Shown here: in pieces, positions 54,540 through 62,238 of the stretch
Position numbering within the stretch: position 1 is the first letter of the stretch
Layout of the letters: each line of letters starts with the position of its first letter
Source: Kribbella sp. NBC_01245
GTDB lineage: Bacteria; Actinomycetota; Actinomycetes; Propionibacteriales; Kribbellaceae
Direction of reading: 5' to 3'
Assembly: GCF_036226525.1 (NCBI RefSeq)
Contig: NZ_CP108487.1
Location: forward strand, 7,812,001-7,876,000
Length of the DNA stretch: 64,000 bases
Notes under the pieces: model-generated
Seen by the model: only the letters and a program-made list of their open reading frames with translations
The model's database searches: none
Told to the model about the DNA's origin: nothing
Made by a program: the position numbers and the translations under genes

Positions 54540-55757
54540 TTAGCGGAGCAGGCGGTTTGCCTCCCGCAGGGTGTTCGCGGCGACCTGGCGGCCGAGGGTG
54601 ACGCCGGTCGTATCAGCGGTGCGGGTGTGGATGCCGGACCAGACCCGGGCGTCGACGTTTTCCTCGGTGAGCTTGCGCCACGTCGTGTAGGTCCGGGTGA
54701 CGCCCGGCGCCGACGGGCTGCCGATCGTGTACGGCTTGGCCGTCCGCGGCCCGACCAGCGTGGTCAGCACCTGCTCGGCTGATCCGGAATACGTGGTGTG
54801 GCCGCTGGGGTAGTCCGGGTGGGCAGGAGTGGTGTGGTGCGGCGTCCAGGTGGCGTCGCCGCCGGCCCGGATGGCTGTGACGGGACGCCAGCGCAGGTAG
54901 GCGTACTTGGTGTCAGAGGTGGCGATTTGCGTGTCCACCGCTGCCACGTGGAAGAGCGCGACGAGCTTGGCCCGGTCGGCTGGGGACTTACCGGTGGTCT
55001 CGGTTAGCGCTACTCGCACGGGCTCGGTGTAGAGGACGTACGACGAACCGAGCCAGAAGACGGCCGTGTCCGTCTGGGCTTGCGTGCGGGTGGTGCTTCC
55101 GGCTGAGCCGACCGTACGTACCTCGGTGAGGTCGCGGTTGTAGCGAGCCGACCCGAGTGCCGGAGGCGGCCCTGGTCGGTACTGGTTCGCACTACGCAGC
55201 AGGAAGGGCTTGGCGACCCTGTTGCCGTACTGCGTGGCTGGAGAGTTTGCGGGCGGTGTGGGCTGCCAAATGCCTGGAGCAGCGGGTGGTGGGGTGAAGG
55301 GCGCGTTCACCGAGGCCGGGTCTAGCCCGTCACCTGTTCTTGAGGTCAGCACCGCCTTGGCTTGTCGCCGTCCTTCCGCGAGACCGGTGGACTCGGCGGA
55401 GCCGTCGGGGATCCGCGCCAGCGTGGTGGCGAGGGCCTGGTCGAGTTGGGCGGCGCGGGCCGGGATGAGCGTGACCAGCGTTTCGTGTACGGCGCCGGCG
55501 AGTGCGGCGTCCTGGTAGTCGCGCGTAGCGGCCGGTTTGTGCAGCAGGGCGCGGGTGGCGGCGAGCCAGCCGATCGCCCAGGTCCGGTTGTTGGTGACCT
55601 GGGTGGGCGCGCCGGCGGTGGAGATCGTGCTCGCGGTGACGTCGTACCACTCGAGTGCGACGTCGGTGCGGGCCGTGGGGTTGGCCGCGGCGGGGGTGAT
55701 GGCGATGGCTGTGGAGAGGGCAAGGGACGTGAAGATGCCCAGCGGGCGGTGACTCAT
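54540..55757 (-). CDS. Secreted vanadium-dependent haloperoxidase-type PAP2 protein
   Basis: Protein of 405 residues with a signal peptide (SLALSTAIAITPAAANP). The vanadate/phosphate site is intact: K284-x6-R291-P292 (KYAYLRWRP), PSGH (317-320) and RVWSGIH with Arg371 and His377. The rest is the helical PAP2 bundle. Members oxidise halides with peroxide or act as phosphatases; which applies here cannot be told. ATG 55757 follows AAGGAGC. Monocistronic. Confidence 0.87.
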   Translation of the reverse strand: MSHRPLGIFTSLALSTAIAITPAAANPTARTDVALEWYDVTASTISTAGAPTQVTNNRTWAIGWLAATRALLHKPAATRDYQDAALAGAVHETLVTLIPARAAQLDQALATTLARIPDGSAESTGLAEGRRQAKAVLTSRTGDGLDPASVNAPFTPPPAAPGIWQPTPPANSPATQYGNRVAKPFLLRSANQYRPGPPPALGSARYNRDLTEVRTVGSAGSTTRTQAQTDTAVFWLGSSYVLYTEPVRVALTETTGKSPADRAKLVALFHVAAVDTQIATSDTKYAYLRWRPVTAIRAGGDATWTPHHTTPAHPDYPSGHTTYSGSAEQVLTTLVGPRTAKPYTIGSPSAPGVTRTYTTWRKLTEENVDARVWSGIHTRTADTTGVTLGRQVAANTLREANRLLR

Positions 55758-55999
55758 GAATGCTCCTTGGAAAGGCGGGACGAGCAGGCGGGGCTGAAGG
55801 TGCTTGGGCACGGTCAACAGCTGGCACTGCACGTGCGCATCAGGTCGATGTGGCGACGGGCCACTAACCAGACGGCTGCACTCATGGCCGAAATCATGGC
55901 ATGCCGACGACACTGCGTGATGGGCGTTTTACTTGATGGACAAACTTGACTTTGGAAATCTCCAGTTGGACTGTCGGTGCGGCCGCGTAATCTCGGAAC

Positions 56000-56266
56000 A
56001 TGTGCAGAAACATCACTCCGCTCCGGGGCCTTGAGCCGGCCGCCACCCCGGAAGAGATTCAGGCGGCCGCGATGCAGTTCGTTCGCAAGGTGGCCGGTGT
56101 GAGCAGCATCAGCGCCACCACCAGGGAGCCGCTGGAGCGTGCCGCGGCCGAGATCGCGAAGATCACCACCGCGCTGCTGGAGGAGTTGCCCGAGCGCCGG
56201 GTGCCACCGCAGACCGTGCCGCCGCTGCGCCGTCCCGAGGTCAGAGCACGCCTCGGCCTGAGCTAG
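56000..56266 (+). CDS. DUF2277 family protein
   Basis: Protein of 88 residues beginning MCRNITPLRGLEP, the typical start of DUF2277, with ATPEEIQAAAMQFVRKVAG and a Cys at position 2. The function is unknown. It lies 53 bases before the LLM oxidoreductase gene, possibly in one transcript. Confidence 0.88.
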   Translation: MCRNITPLRGLEPAATPEEIQAAAMQFVRKVAGVSSISATTREPLERAAAEIAKITTALLEELPERRVPPQTVPPLRRPEVRARLGLS

Positions 56267-56318
56267 GCGTTTTTGGAACGGGGTTCCACCAGGCGGCCGG
56301 GCGGTATACGTTTTCCGC

Positions 56319-57158
56319 ATGCGCTTCGCGATCAAGACCCGGCCCGAACACACCACCTGGGAGCAGCTCCGCGATGTGTGGATCGCTGCCGACGAGTTCG
56401 AGATCTTCGAGTCCGCCTGGAACTGGGACCACTTCTACCCGCTGACCGGTGATCTGACCGGCCCGAACCTCGAGGGCTGGACGACGCTCGCGGCGCTGGC
56501 GCAGGCCACGAAGCGGATCCGCCTGGGCTGTCAGGTCAGCGGCATGATCTACCGGCATCCCGCGGTGCTGGCCAACATGGCGGCGACCGTCGACATCATC
56601 TCCGCGGGTCGGCTGGAGCTCGGCGTCGGCGCGGGCTGGAACCAGCTCGAGTGCGACGCGTACGGGATCGAGCTGCCGCCGCTGAAGGAGCGGTTCGACC
56701 GGTTCGACGAAGGCGTCGAGGCGATCGTCGGCCTGCTCAGCGACACCGTCACGAACTACGACGGCCGGTACGTCAAACTCACCGATGCTCGATGCGAGCC
56801 CAAACCCGTGCAGCGCCCGCATCCGCCCATCACGATCGGCGGCAAGGGCCCGAAGCGAACGCTGCGAGCCGCCGCCCGATGGGCCCAGCAGTGGAACGTG
56901 ATCGTGCCGAGCGTCGACGAATGGCTGCCGCTGAAGGAGATCCTGGTCGGCCACTGCGACGACATCGGCCGCGATCCCAGCGAGATCACGTGCTCGGTGA
57001 ATGTCCGGATCGACCCGGAGCAGCCGCTCGAGAACGCCGTCGCGGAAGCAGCGACGTACCAAAAGGCGGGTGTCGACCTGATCGTCATGAACCTCCCGCA
57101 CCGGGCTGCCCCCGAGACACTGGAGCCGCTCGCGAAGGCGCTCGCGACCCTGTCCTAA
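56319..57158 (+). CDS. LLM-class F420-dependent oxidoreductase
   Basis: Luciferase-like TIM-barrel protein of 279 residues. Typical blocks are IRLGCQVSGMIYRHPAVLAN, GRLELGVGAGWNQLE and PPITIGGKGPKRTLR. Members use coenzyme F420, less often FMN, to reduce or oxidise small molecules. ATG 56319 is in position for the family. The substrate is unknown. Confidence 0.9.
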   Translation: MRFAIKTRPEHTTWEQLRDVWIAADEFEIFESAWNWDHFYPLTGDLTGPNLEGWTTLAALAQATKRIRLGCQVSGMIYRHPAVLANMAATVDIISAGRLELGVGAGWNQLECDAYGIELPPLKERFDRFDEGVEAIVGLLSDTVTNYDGRYVKLTDARCEPKPVQRPHPPITIGGKGPKRTLRAAARWAQQWNVIVPSVDEWLPLKEILVGHCDDIGRDPSEITCSVNVRIDPEQPLENAVAEAATYQKAGVDLIVMNLPHRAAPETLEPLAKALATLS

Positions 57159-57170
57159 AGGACAGGTTTT
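57149..57170. terminator. Terminator overlapping the LLM stop codon
   Basis: CCTGTCCT (57149-57156) and AGGACAGG (57159-57166) form a stem with a minimal AA turn (a few pairs must open), followed directly by TTTTCC. The TAA stop lies inside the hairpin. Confidence 0.6.
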
Positions 57171-57247
57171 CCCTGCGGAGCAAGGGATGGCGGGCATCGG
57201 CACGCGTTGACAGGATTCGTCGCAACCTCGACGAAAGGGTTCCCGTC

Positions 57248-57577
57248 ATGCGACGTTTCCTCGCCGGTCTCGCCATCACCGGTGCTTTGCTCTCGACGAC
57301 CGCGATCACGGCTGACGCAGCACCCGCGCGGGTGTACGGCGAGCAGGCCGTAACCGCTTGCGAATACTGGAACGCGGCGAAGTCGAACTACGTGAACATC
57401 CGGTCCTGGCACTCGACGTCATCCTCGATCAACGGGCAACTCCAGAAGGGCCAGCGGTTCTGCCTGGTCGGTACGCAGACCTGGCCCGAGCAAGACGGCC
57501 ACATCTGGGTCTACGGCTACAGCTACTCGTCAGGCATTCGCGGTTGGGTGGCGTCGGACCTGCTTGCCTGGCCGTGA
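57248..57577 (+). CDS. Small secreted SH3-like protein
   Basis: Protein of 109 residues. A signal peptide (RFLAGLAITGALLSTTAITA) precedes a domain like bacterial SH3 (NYVNIRSWHSTSSSINGQLQ, then WVYGYSYSSGIRGWVASDLL). One cysteine pair (Cys38, Cys72 approximately) could form a disulfide. Such domains bind cell wall or peptides. ATG 57248 is chosen at the signal peptide. It ends just before the next gene on the same strand. Confidence 0.8.
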   Translation: MRRFLAGLAITGALLSTTAITADAAPARVYGEQAVTACEYWNAAKSNYVNIRSWHSTSSSINGQLQKGQRFCLVGTQTWPEQDGHIWVYGYSYSSGIRGWVASDLLAWP

Positions 57578-57608
57578 GGAGTGCCCCTTCGGCACTAGTC
57601 TCAGGTGG

Positions 57609-58139
57609 GTGGAGATCAGTCCTGAGGACCTAAGCCGCTGGCATAGCGCACTGGCCGATCTGGCCGACGTGCGCGACTGGAGCCGGCTGTGGGGGCCTGA
57701 CGGCGACGTGCTGGTACTGCGCGACAGAGTTGCCGCTGCGACCGGCTGGCTACCCATGCCACCCGGGCCGTCCATCGACGATCGCCAGCGCTCCTGGGGC
57801 TTCGACACGCCCAGGAGCACGGTGATCGACGTACATCCGCAGAACGCGCTGGTCCGGCTCAAGCAGGCATTGGTGGCTCGGGACGTTAGTGACGAGCAGG
57901 AGTTCGCAGAGGCTGTAGCAGTCGCTCTACCCCGCTGGAGCCGCCTTGTCGCGGCTGCAGCAGTTGTACTTGGGCAAGAGCCATTCCTGTCCGAACCAGC
58001 TCTCGAAGACACCAGAAGGCTGGCTGTTTGGCAGCGACCGGGTGCCGAGATCCGCCTGGCCTGCAAGGCGCCCGAGTGGTACGACGAGGAACTGCCGGGT
58101 ATTACGTTCGCGCTCTCCGTCCACGCCTCGGCTCGATGA
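57609..58139 (+). CDS. Hypothetical protein, unknown family
   Basis: Soluble protein of about 176 residues. Notable parts are SRLWGPDGDVLVLRDRVAAA and WGFDTPRSTVIDVHPQNALV. No family is recognised. The start is uncertain; GTG 57609 avoids overlap with the SH3-like gene, while a longer form would begin inside it. It ends with ATGA overlap into the next gene, suggesting a real co-translated pair. Confidence 0.55.
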   Translation: MEISPEDLSRWHSALADLADVRDWSRLWGPDGDVLVLRDRVAAATGWLPMPPGPSIDDRQRSWGFDTPRSTVIDVHPQNALVRLKQALVARDVSDEQEFAEAVAVALPRWSRLVAAAAVVLGQEPFLSEPALEDTRRLAVWQRPGAEIRLACKAPEWYDEELPGITFALSVHASAR

Positions 58140-58666
58140 CCACCCGCCTGGCCGACGGTTCGGAGATCCGGACCCGGGCGAAGGCCTTGCAATGGCTGGC
58201 CGAGGGGATCGAGGCGAGCCGGTCCGGGCGGCCGCCGTTCGACCTGGGTGCGCCCGACGGCACGCGGCGGTTGCTGTACTCGGGCAACGTGATCGACCCG
58301 GCGACGAACCAGACCGTGCCAGTCGATCCGTCCAGGCCCGCCGAGCCGGGCAACGAACTGCACTCCGGCGCCGTGGCCCGCGCGATCACCAACGAACTGC
58401 CAGACACGATGACGCTGGAGCAGACCCGGGACGGTGGCCTGGCGGACGGCCTGCGCCTGTACGAGGACGGCACGCATGCGCCGTTGCCGGGTGGGCGGAC
58501 CGATACCGACCTGCGCGAACGCGGTCGTAGTGTCGCGGGCGGTCAGTTGCGGGTGCTGGACGGATTGGCGCCGCCCGGAAGCAGCGCCGTACCGGCGACG
58601 AACGGCGAACGTCCGGCCGCGTATCAGCGTGGTGCCGGGCGGAGCCAAGGGATCGAGAGAGGCTGA
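58136..58666 (+). CDS. Hypothetical protein, unknown family
   Basis: Protein of 176 residues. It begins TTRLADGSEIRTRAKALQWL and has Pro/Arg-rich low complexity at the end. No family is recognised. ATG 58136 overlaps the previous stop, and its own stop is four bases before the alkyltransferase-like gene, so the three genes probably share a transcript. Coding is supported by this arrangement only. Confidence 0.5.
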   Translation: MTTRLADGSEIRTRAKALQWLAEGIEASRSGRPPFDLGAPDGTRRLLYSGNVIDPATNQTVPVDPSRPAEPGNELHSGAVARAITNELPDTMTLEQTRDGGLADGLRLYEDGTHAPLPGGRTDTDLRERGRSVAGGQLRVLDGLAPPGSSAVPATNGERPAAYQRGAGRSQGIERG

Positions 58667-58670
58667 ACGG

Positions 58671-58967
58671 GTGGATCGGGAGGAGTACATCGAGGCGGTG
58701 CTGGTCGCGGTGGAGTCGATTCCGCCCGGCCAGGTGGCGACCTACGGCGACATCGCGGCGTACGTCGGGCAGGGTGGACCGCGGCAGGTCGGCGCGATCA
58801 TGCGGGAGTACGGCGGCGGGGTGCCGTGGTGGCGCGTGATCCGGGCCAGCGGCGTACCGGCCGAGGAGGTCGGCGACGAGCAGATCCAACGCCTGCGCGG
58901 CGATGGCGTGCGGGTCACCAACGGCAAGGTCGACCTGAAAAGCACCCGTTGGCGGCCGTCCTCCTGA
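58671..58967 (+). CDS. Alkyltransferase-like protein (ATL), MGMT family
   Basis: Small DNA-binding protein of 98 residues related to O6-alkylguanine-DNA alkyltransferase. The acceptor motif PCHRV is replaced by PWWRV, with Trp in place of Cys. It can therefore bind O6-alkylguanine but not repair it, and in known ATLs it signals to excision repair. VPPGQVATYGD-type helix (here IPPGQVATYGDIAAYVG) and GG-P-R-Q are conserved. GTG 58671 start. It is upstream of adnA by 43 bases. Confidence 0.88.
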   Translation: MDREEYIEAVLVAVESIPPGQVATYGDIAAYVGQGGPRQVGAIMREYGGGVPWWRVIRASGVPAEEVGDEQIQRLRGDGVRVTNGKVDLKSTRWRPSS

Positions 58968-59010
58968 GAGTCTGTCGGCCATTGTCGGTGGCGGATGATG
59001 GGATGTCCTG

Positions 59011-62000
59011 GTGACCGCCCGAACCAGCTCCCGCTATCGCCTGGTCCGGCCGTCCGCGCGTCCGGCCGGCGGCCTCGTGCAGGCGCCGGTGCTCGATGCC
59101 GACCAGCAGTCCGTCGTCGACCATCCAGGCGGGCCGTTGCTGGTGCTGGCCGGTCCCGGCACGGGCAAGACCACCACCCTGGTCGAGGCCGTGGTGGACC
59201 GGGTCGCCAACCGGGGCCTGAATCCGGATGACGTGCTCGTGCTCACCTTCGGGCGCAAGGCCGCGACCGAGTTGCGCGACCGGATCACCGCGCGCCTCGG
59301 GCGGACCACGCGCGTGATGCCGTCGTTGACGTTCCACTCGTTCTGCTACGCGTTGCTCCGTAGGTTCACGCCGGCCGACGCGTTCGACGTACCACTGCGG
59401 TTGCCGTCCGGGCCCGAGCAGTCGTCCCGCTTGAGCGAGGCCCTCGGCGGCAGCCGCGAGGTGGGTGCGGTGCGTTGGCCGTCCAGCCTGCATGCCGCGC
59501 TGAAGACGCGCGGTTTCACCGACGAGGTGCAGGCGGTGATCGGCCGCGCGCGCCAGCTCGGGCTCGACCCGGAGGACCTGTCCGCGCTCGGCCGGTCGGC
59601 GGATCGGGCCGAGTGGGTGGCGGTCGGCGACTTCTTCGAGGAGTACTTGCAGATCCTCGACCACGAGCAGGTGCTGGACTACTCCGAGCTGATTCATCGC
59701 GCGGTGATCCTGGCGCAGCAGCCGGAGGTCCAGGCTCGGTTGCGGCAGGAGTTCAAGGTCGTTTTCGTCGACGAGTACCAGGACACCGATCCCGGTCAGA
59801 CCCAGCTGCTGCAGGCCATCGCGGGGGACGGGCGCGATCTAGTGGTCGTGGGCGATCCGGATCAGTCGATCTACACGTTCCGTGGTGCCGATGTGCGCGG
59901 GCTGATGCGATTCACCGACGAGTTCCGCACGACCTCGGGTGGGCCCGCAGCTCAGATCGCGCTCGGGACAACTCGCCGCTTTGGTACGACGCTGCAGCGC
60001 GTCTCGCGCAACGTGGTGAACCGCCTCGGCGTGCCGGGCACGCTCGATCGCGAGACGTTCGAGCGGTTCCGTGATCCCGACGCGAGTGGCTGCGTTTATG
60101 GCCCGGGCAAGGTCGAGGCCAACCTCTACTCGACCAGTGGCGCCGAGCTCGAGCACATCGCCGACCTGCTTCGCCGGGCGCACGTGCAAGACGGAGTCGG
60201 CTGGCACGAGATGGCCGTGCTGGTCCGTTCCGGGAAGCACTCGATTCCGCCGTTGCGTCGGGCGCTCGCGGCCGCGGGGATTCCGGTCGACGTGGCGGGC
60301 GACGAGTTGCCGCTATCGCGCGAGCCCGCCGTACGGCCGATGCTGCTCGCGCTTCGGGCCGTCGCGGACCCGGCCACGCTGACCGTCGACGTAGTGCGGG
60401 CGCTTGCCTTGTCGCCGTTGGGCGCGATGGACGCCGGCCAGCTGCGGCGATTGGCCCGGGACCTGCGCAAACACGATCGCGAGCGGGCCGCCGGGCAGCG
60501 CCTGCCCCGACCGTCGGACGAGTTGTTGCGCGAGGCGCTGCTCGAGCCGTTGCTGCTGGACGAGCAGGCGTCGACCGCCGCGGCCCGATTTGTGGCGCTG
60601 GGTGAAAGGTTGCTCAAGGCAAGGAATATCGTGACCGCCGGTGCCGCGCCGGATGAGGTGATGTGGTCGCTGTGGTCGGAGTCGCCCTGGCTGCGCAAAC
60701 TCCGCGCCCAGTCGAACAGCGGTGGCGAGGTGGCCCGCGCGGCGAACCGGGATCTCGACTCGCTCTGCGCGTTGTTCGACGCGGCGAGCCGGGCCGAGGA
60801 GCAGGTCGGGTTCAAGGGCGTGAGCGCGTTCCTGGCCGAGCTGGAATCCCTCGACATCGCGGGTGACAACCGATACGACGCGACGTACCGCGAGGCCGGC
60901 GTACAGCTCATGACCGCCCATCGGTCCAAAGGCCTGCAATGGCGATTGGTCGTGGTGGCCGGTGTGCAGGAGGGGCAGTGGCCCAACCTGCGTCGGCGCG
61001 GGTCGTTGCTGGAGCCGGATCGCCTTGGTCGCGAGGGCTTGATCGAGCCGCTGTCGGCGGGGGCGTTGCTGGCGGAGGAGCGGCGGCTGTTCTATGTCGC
61101 GATCACGCGGGCGAGGCAGCGGTTGATCGTGACGGCGGTGCAGGCGCCCGAGGCCGACGGCGACCAGCCATCGCGGTTGCTCGCCGAGCTGGACATCCCG
61201 TTGAAGCTCGTGCCCGGGCGACCGCGCCGGCCGCTGTCGCTGTCGGGTCTGGTGGCGGATCTGCGCTGCGTGCTGGCGGATCCGGCGTCGTCCCCGGCGC
61301 TTCGCCGTGCGGCCGCGGATCGCCTTGCCCAGTTGGCCGGGGCCTTCGACGAGCGAGGGCATGCCCTGGTGCCGACGGCCGATCCGTCCCGCTGGTGGGG
61401 TGTGCGCGATCGGACCGAGGCCGAGCGCCCGGTGGTGGATCCGGATCTGCCGGTGCCGTTGTCGGGCAGTGCGCTGACCACGATCGTGGATTGCCCGCTG
61501 CGTTGGTTCCTGGAGCGCCGGGCCGGTGGGGAGACCGCTGGTACGACGGCGATCGGGTTCGGCATGGTCCTGCATACGCTCGCGGACGCGGTCGCCACCG
61601 GCACGCTGCCGGCCGACGCGAACGAGTTGAGCGGATGGCTCGACAAGGTGTGGAGTCAGCTCGACTTCGAATCCAGCTGGATCTCCGATCGCGAGCGAGG
61701 TGAGGCCGAGCTGGCGCTGCGCCGGTTCGTCGCCTGGCACAAGGCGCGGCCGGATCGGACGCTGCTCGGATCCGAGGTGCCGTTCGAGGTGCTGTTGCCG
61801 GATGCGGACAAACCCGAGGTCCTGGTGAAGGGCCGGATGGACCGGGTCGAGGCGGATTCCGACGAGGCGATCCGCGTGATCGACCTGAAGACGGGTCGTA
61901 CGACGCCGACCAAGCCCGCGCTCGCGCGACACGTTCAGCTCGCGATCTACCAGCGCGCGATCGAGTCCCGCCAGTTGAAGCACCTCCCCGAGGACGCGCG

Positions 62001-62238
62001 CAGCGGTGGTGCGGAGCTGGTCCAGTTGCGGCATGACGACAGCGGTCTGCCGAAGGTGCAGGGGCAGGCGCCGCTGGAGCCCGACGAGAACGGCAAGACC
62101 TGGCTGGACGAGGCGGTGGACGAGGCGGCCGCGATGGTGCGCAAGGAGGAGTTCGTGGCCAAGCGGAATGACGGCTGCGCCCGGTGCCAGGTGCGGCCGA
62201 TGTGCCCGATTCAGCCCGAAGGCCGGGAGATCGTCTGA
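59011..62238 (+). CDS. adnA: AdnA: UvrD-like helicase/RecB-like nuclease subunit
   Basis: Protein of 1075 residues, subunit of the actinobacterial AdnAB motor-nuclease that resects double-strand breaks. Walker A is LAGPGTGKTTTLVE (around residue 50), motif II VFVDEYQDTDPGQ (around 252) and the late helicase motif VAITRARQRL. The C-terminal nuclease has GRMDRVEAD and VIDLKTGRT (around 940-962). Four Fe-S cysteines: one in DCPLRWF (about 828) and three in CARCQVRPMC (1056-1065). GTG 59011 start. It overlaps adnB by one base (TGATG). Confidence 0.93.
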   Translation: MTARTSSRYRLVRPSARPAGGLVQAPVLDADQQSVVDHPGGPLLVLAGPGTGKTTTLVEAVVDRVANRGLNPDDVLVLTFGRKAATELRDRITARLGRTTRVMPSLTFHSFCYALLRRFTPADAFDVPLRLPSGPEQSSRLSEALGGSREVGAVRWPSSLHAALKTRGFTDEVQAVIGRARQLGLDPEDLSALGRSADRAEWVAVGDFFEEYLQILDHEQVLDYSELIHRAVILAQQPEVQARLRQEFKVVFVDEYQDTDPGQTQLLQAIAGDGRDLVVVGDPDQSIYTFRGADVRGLMRFTDEFRTTSGGPAAQIALGTTRRFGTTLQRVSRNVVNRLGVPGTLDRETFERFRDPDASGCVYGPGKVEANLYSTSGAELEHIADLLRRAHVQDGVGWHEMAVLVRSGKHSIPPLRRALAAAGIPVDVAGDELPLSREPAVRPMLLALRAVADPATLTVDVVRALALSPLGAMDAGQLRRLARDLRKHDRERAAGQRLPRPSDELLREALLEPLLLDEQASTAAARFVALGERLLKARNIVTAGAAPDEVMWSLWSESPWLRKLRAQSNSGGEVARAANRDLDSLCALFDAASRAEEQVGFKGVSAFLAELESLDIAGDNRYDATYREAGVQLMTAHRSKGLQWRLVVVAGVQEGQWPNLRRRGSLLEPDRLGREGLIEPLSAGALLAEERRLFYVAITRARQRLIVTAVQAPEADGDQPSRLLAELDIPLKLVPGRPRRPLSLSGLVADLRCVLADPASSPALRRAAADRLAQLAGAFDERGHALVPTADPSRWWGVRDRTEAERPVVDPDLPVPLSGSALTTIVDCPLRWFLERRAGGETAGTTAIGFGMVLHTLADAVATGTLPADANELSGWLDKVWSQLDFESSWISDRERGEAELALRRFVAWHKARPDRTLLGSEVPFEVLLPDADKPEVLVKGRMDRVEADSDEAIRVIDLKTGRTTPTKPALARHVQLAIYQRAIESRQLKHLPEDARSGGAELVQLRHDDSGLPKVQGQAPLEPDENGKTWLDEAVDEAAAMVRKEEFVAKRNDGCARCQVRPMCPIQPEGREIV

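Noticed and set aside
60313..62034. 573-codon open frame antisense to adnA
   Set aside because: Opposite to a gene with complete helicase and nuclease motifs; its composition is that of a shadow frame.
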